Under the pieces are notes generated by a model. That model searched no databases. It was not told where the DNA came from and saw only the letters and a program-made list of their open reading frames with translations. Shown one piece after another: positions 61,783-64,000 of a stretch of DNA of 64,000 bases. The translations under genes were made by a program, and so were the position numbers. Source of the stretch: Cephalotus follicularis (lineage: Eukaryota > Streptophyta > Magnoliopsida > Oxalidales > Cephalotaceae); assembly GCA_001972305.1 (NCBI GenBank), contig BDDD01000317.1, forward strand, positions 250,508 to 314,507. Direction: 5' to 3'. How positions within the stretch are numbered: position 1 is the first letter of the stretch; every line of letters starts with the position of its first letter.

Positions 61783-64000
61783 TTCGTGGATCGATTCGAT
61801 TGGTCAGTGAGTGACTTGGTGATAGAAATAGAGAAGAAGATCTTGCGGTCTCTCACTCTCTCACTCTCTCTATATATATATATCTATATACATATATATA
61901 TATATCTTCTTCTTTTAACAACTGAATGAGAGAAGTAAGTGCATGTTTGTAATAGTGGTGTTTGTGTGTGTGTGAGAGAGAGAGGCACATGCAGTGATGA
62001 TGCGAGTGGCGAGCGAGATTAGCGTTGCATTACATGTGCTTGCTTTCTTAACACAGAGTTCAAGAGGGAGAGAGAGAAAGAGAGATAGAGAGAGGTGAAA
62101 TGGTGAACGAATATTTTTACATGTTGAAGTTTTTCATTAGCTAGCTTCAGTTATTTTACATCTCGTAAAATTGAGTAATAATTGTGATTTTATCACAACG
62201 AGGTGGCAAATCACAATTGCATTACTCAACAAAATTTGTTAAAGTCACGTGAGCTACTGGTAAGTACTAGTACGGGTGTATTTGTTTGGTGTTACCGAAC
62301 CTTTGAATCTTAATGGATTAAATGGAGACTCAATAAATAGCTCTTTATACAATTTTTTGATACAATTTTTTGATACAATCTTTAAATATTCACTTATCCG
62401 ACAATATCATCTCTTATTATAATTTTGGACATAATTATTATTATTTTACTCTCAAAAACCCAATTTTAACCTTCTCATTGTTTTTTGGATCTATTTTGTC
62501 ATTTTTCCATCTTTTCATTTTCTAAACACAGAATCAACACCTTACCACCCAAGAGTTGGAGAAGCTTTTTGCTTGACATAGAAAACCAACTCCTCTCTTT
62601 TCCTCTATGTTTCTCTCTCTCAATAAAAATTACTTGAATATTTCTCTCTAGATTTGACTACAGATTGAAATCAAAAGACTCGTATTTCTGATCTTTAGAT
62701 TTGGCTACAGATTCATGGGCAATCTAACATGGTTGTTTTTTTTAATGATTTTTGCCTGCTGTATGATTTCATGAAGTTATGTATGTTGTTTGTCTATACT
62801 TTTTGGTTTTATGTTTATAAATTGACAAATTCTTTGAGACTTAGAAAAAAGTATGAAATTGTTGTATTGTTTGAGATTTTGATGTATTTTGAGAGATTTA
62901 TTAATTTGATTGGTTTGGTGAGAAAAAAAATATTATTATTAGTGAATTAATAATTTTAATAAAGTTGGAATTATGTCCATATTAAAATAAAACATAAATA
63001 GATTTGATTATAATTTTTATAAACCAACTTGTTTTTGATAAAGTTAAAAAAAGAATTATGTATATTCAGATCTTTCAAACAGTTCGAGATGTTAATTATT
63101 CAGTATTCAGTATTTAGATGTTGTACGTTTATTCAGATTCAGTCACTTATCACTTAATACAAATAATTACACCCTAAGTCTACTATTGTAAAATGGAAGT
63201 CATTGGGTTCGATTAACCGATTAAAGTTTTGGGAAAATTTTTATGTTTGTTCCTCAATTTATATGGATGTTTTTAAAAAAAAAATTGGTAAAACAGTGTT
63301 GTTTTAATGAATTTGGCTTTTTATGTGATTTTTTGTTTGTTTATATTTTATAATTTTTGTTATCCAAATAAATATGACATGTCACGTTTATTTTTCTCTC
63401 TTTTTAACATACTCTTTCATATAGTGATAGGAAAAGAAATCAAAACTATTGATGTTAAATTAAAATTTTTTAATTTTAAAATATCAAATTAAAATCACTA
63501 ATATAATTTTAAAATATCAAATTAAAATCACTTATATAAAAATGCAAATAAAATGTTCAATAGTCTTTTTATATTGTTTAGGAATGAAGAAATATTATTA
63601 ATCAATAAGCATGCTTATATATACTTAATATCTATACCTTTTATTCAATTGAGCGATATGGATATCATTTTGATTACAAATTTATAAGGAAAATTATTAT
63701 TTTTAGATGACATATTAAAGTGATAAATATTTCATATTTAAGTATTTAAACTTTTCATTAGAGATCAAATTATGATCTTCTTAATAATAATGTAACATAT
63801 TCGTTATCGAGTAATTTAGACGGATAATTTCTTTTCTTGGTCCGTTCCTACGTGACAATGACAATGTCATACTCATATATAGAGGGAGAGACACTCAAAA
63901 AATTGATAGAGATAATATGTGAATTTTATAGGTCCTTTATAGTCTTAGTGATTAGGTGTTAGTCCATTTTTTTTTTAGGATAAAGGTCTAAGGATTGATA
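61783..64000. other. Promoter side of the TBC gene and AT-rich flank
   Basis: The TBC promoter and 5' UTR lie at the start, with simple repeats at 61845-61905 and near 61965-61982. A short tandem of ATACAATTTTTTG words occurs near 62348-62385. GGGTGTATTTGTTT (62275) and its inverted form ending TACACCCTA (about 63168-63176) may be ends of another DNA element of about 0.9 kb, but no target duplication was found. The rest is AT-rich with no supported gene. Confidence 0.45.
61845..61905. repeat. (CT)n and (TA)n microsatellites upstream of the TBC start codon
   Basis: CTCACTCT repeats pass into alternating TA, about 60-120 bp upstream of the minus-strand ATG. They probably lie in the 5' UTR or core promoter. 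No effect on expression can be inferred. Confidence 0.8.

Noticed and set aside
1-64000. tRNA, rRNA or microRNA genes
   Set aside because: No tRNA box pattern or rRNA sequence was noticed by eye; I cannot run a covariance search, so absence is not proven.

Overview
The window is nuclear DNA of a core eudicot. The genes are split by GT-AG introns, intergenic DNA is AT-rich, the proteins match plant-specific families (PRR clock protein, RLCK VII kinase, plastid/mitochondrial-type adenylate kinase), and plant LTR retrotransposons are abundant. No species can be named from the sequence alone. All exon maps were made by reading frames, splice sites and phases by eye, and every phase closes for the four intact genes.

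Layout. 1-7026: the 3' part of a decayed Ty1/copia element (plus strand), whose integrase region is split by a 3.4 kb LTR-type insertion (616-4001). 7180-9840: a solo LTR with perfect 5-bp target duplication. 12314-16886 (+): four-exon adenylate kinase gene. 20794-22867: a second solo LTR, nested in an older repeat. 25035-26477: a non-autonomous Mutator-like element with long terminal inverted repeats and a perfect 9-bp target duplication. 28026-35096 (+): a PRR7/PRR37-type clock gene that reads as a pseudogene. Its receiver part is intact, but it has a frameshift, a lost splice donor, stops, an internal tandem duplication and a stop inside the CCT motif. 36527-38369 (-): ELP6, Elongator subunit, five exons. 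40490-44314 (+): PBL7-like receptor-like cytoplasmic kinase, five exons. 45135-47714: a third member of the first LTR family. 48401-48853: a small inverted-repeat element. 50308-61782 (-): an 18-exon TBC/RabGAP gene with a 2.77 kb solo LTR in one intron. 61783-64000: AT-rich flank.

The genes do not form an operon-like unit. From memory, Arabidopsis has PRR7 next to PBL7 (At5g02810/At5g02800) and an adenylate kinase next to a TBC RabGAP (At2g39270/At2g39280). The window therefore looks like two conserved gene pairs now interleaved and expanded by transposons.

I found no convincing novel multi-gene system. The most striking observations are the decay history of the PRR gene (a tandem duplication, then an inverted-copy replacement that looks like a template switch) and the set of long LTRs present as solo LTRs with readable target duplications, several carrying dense palindromic repeat arrays.
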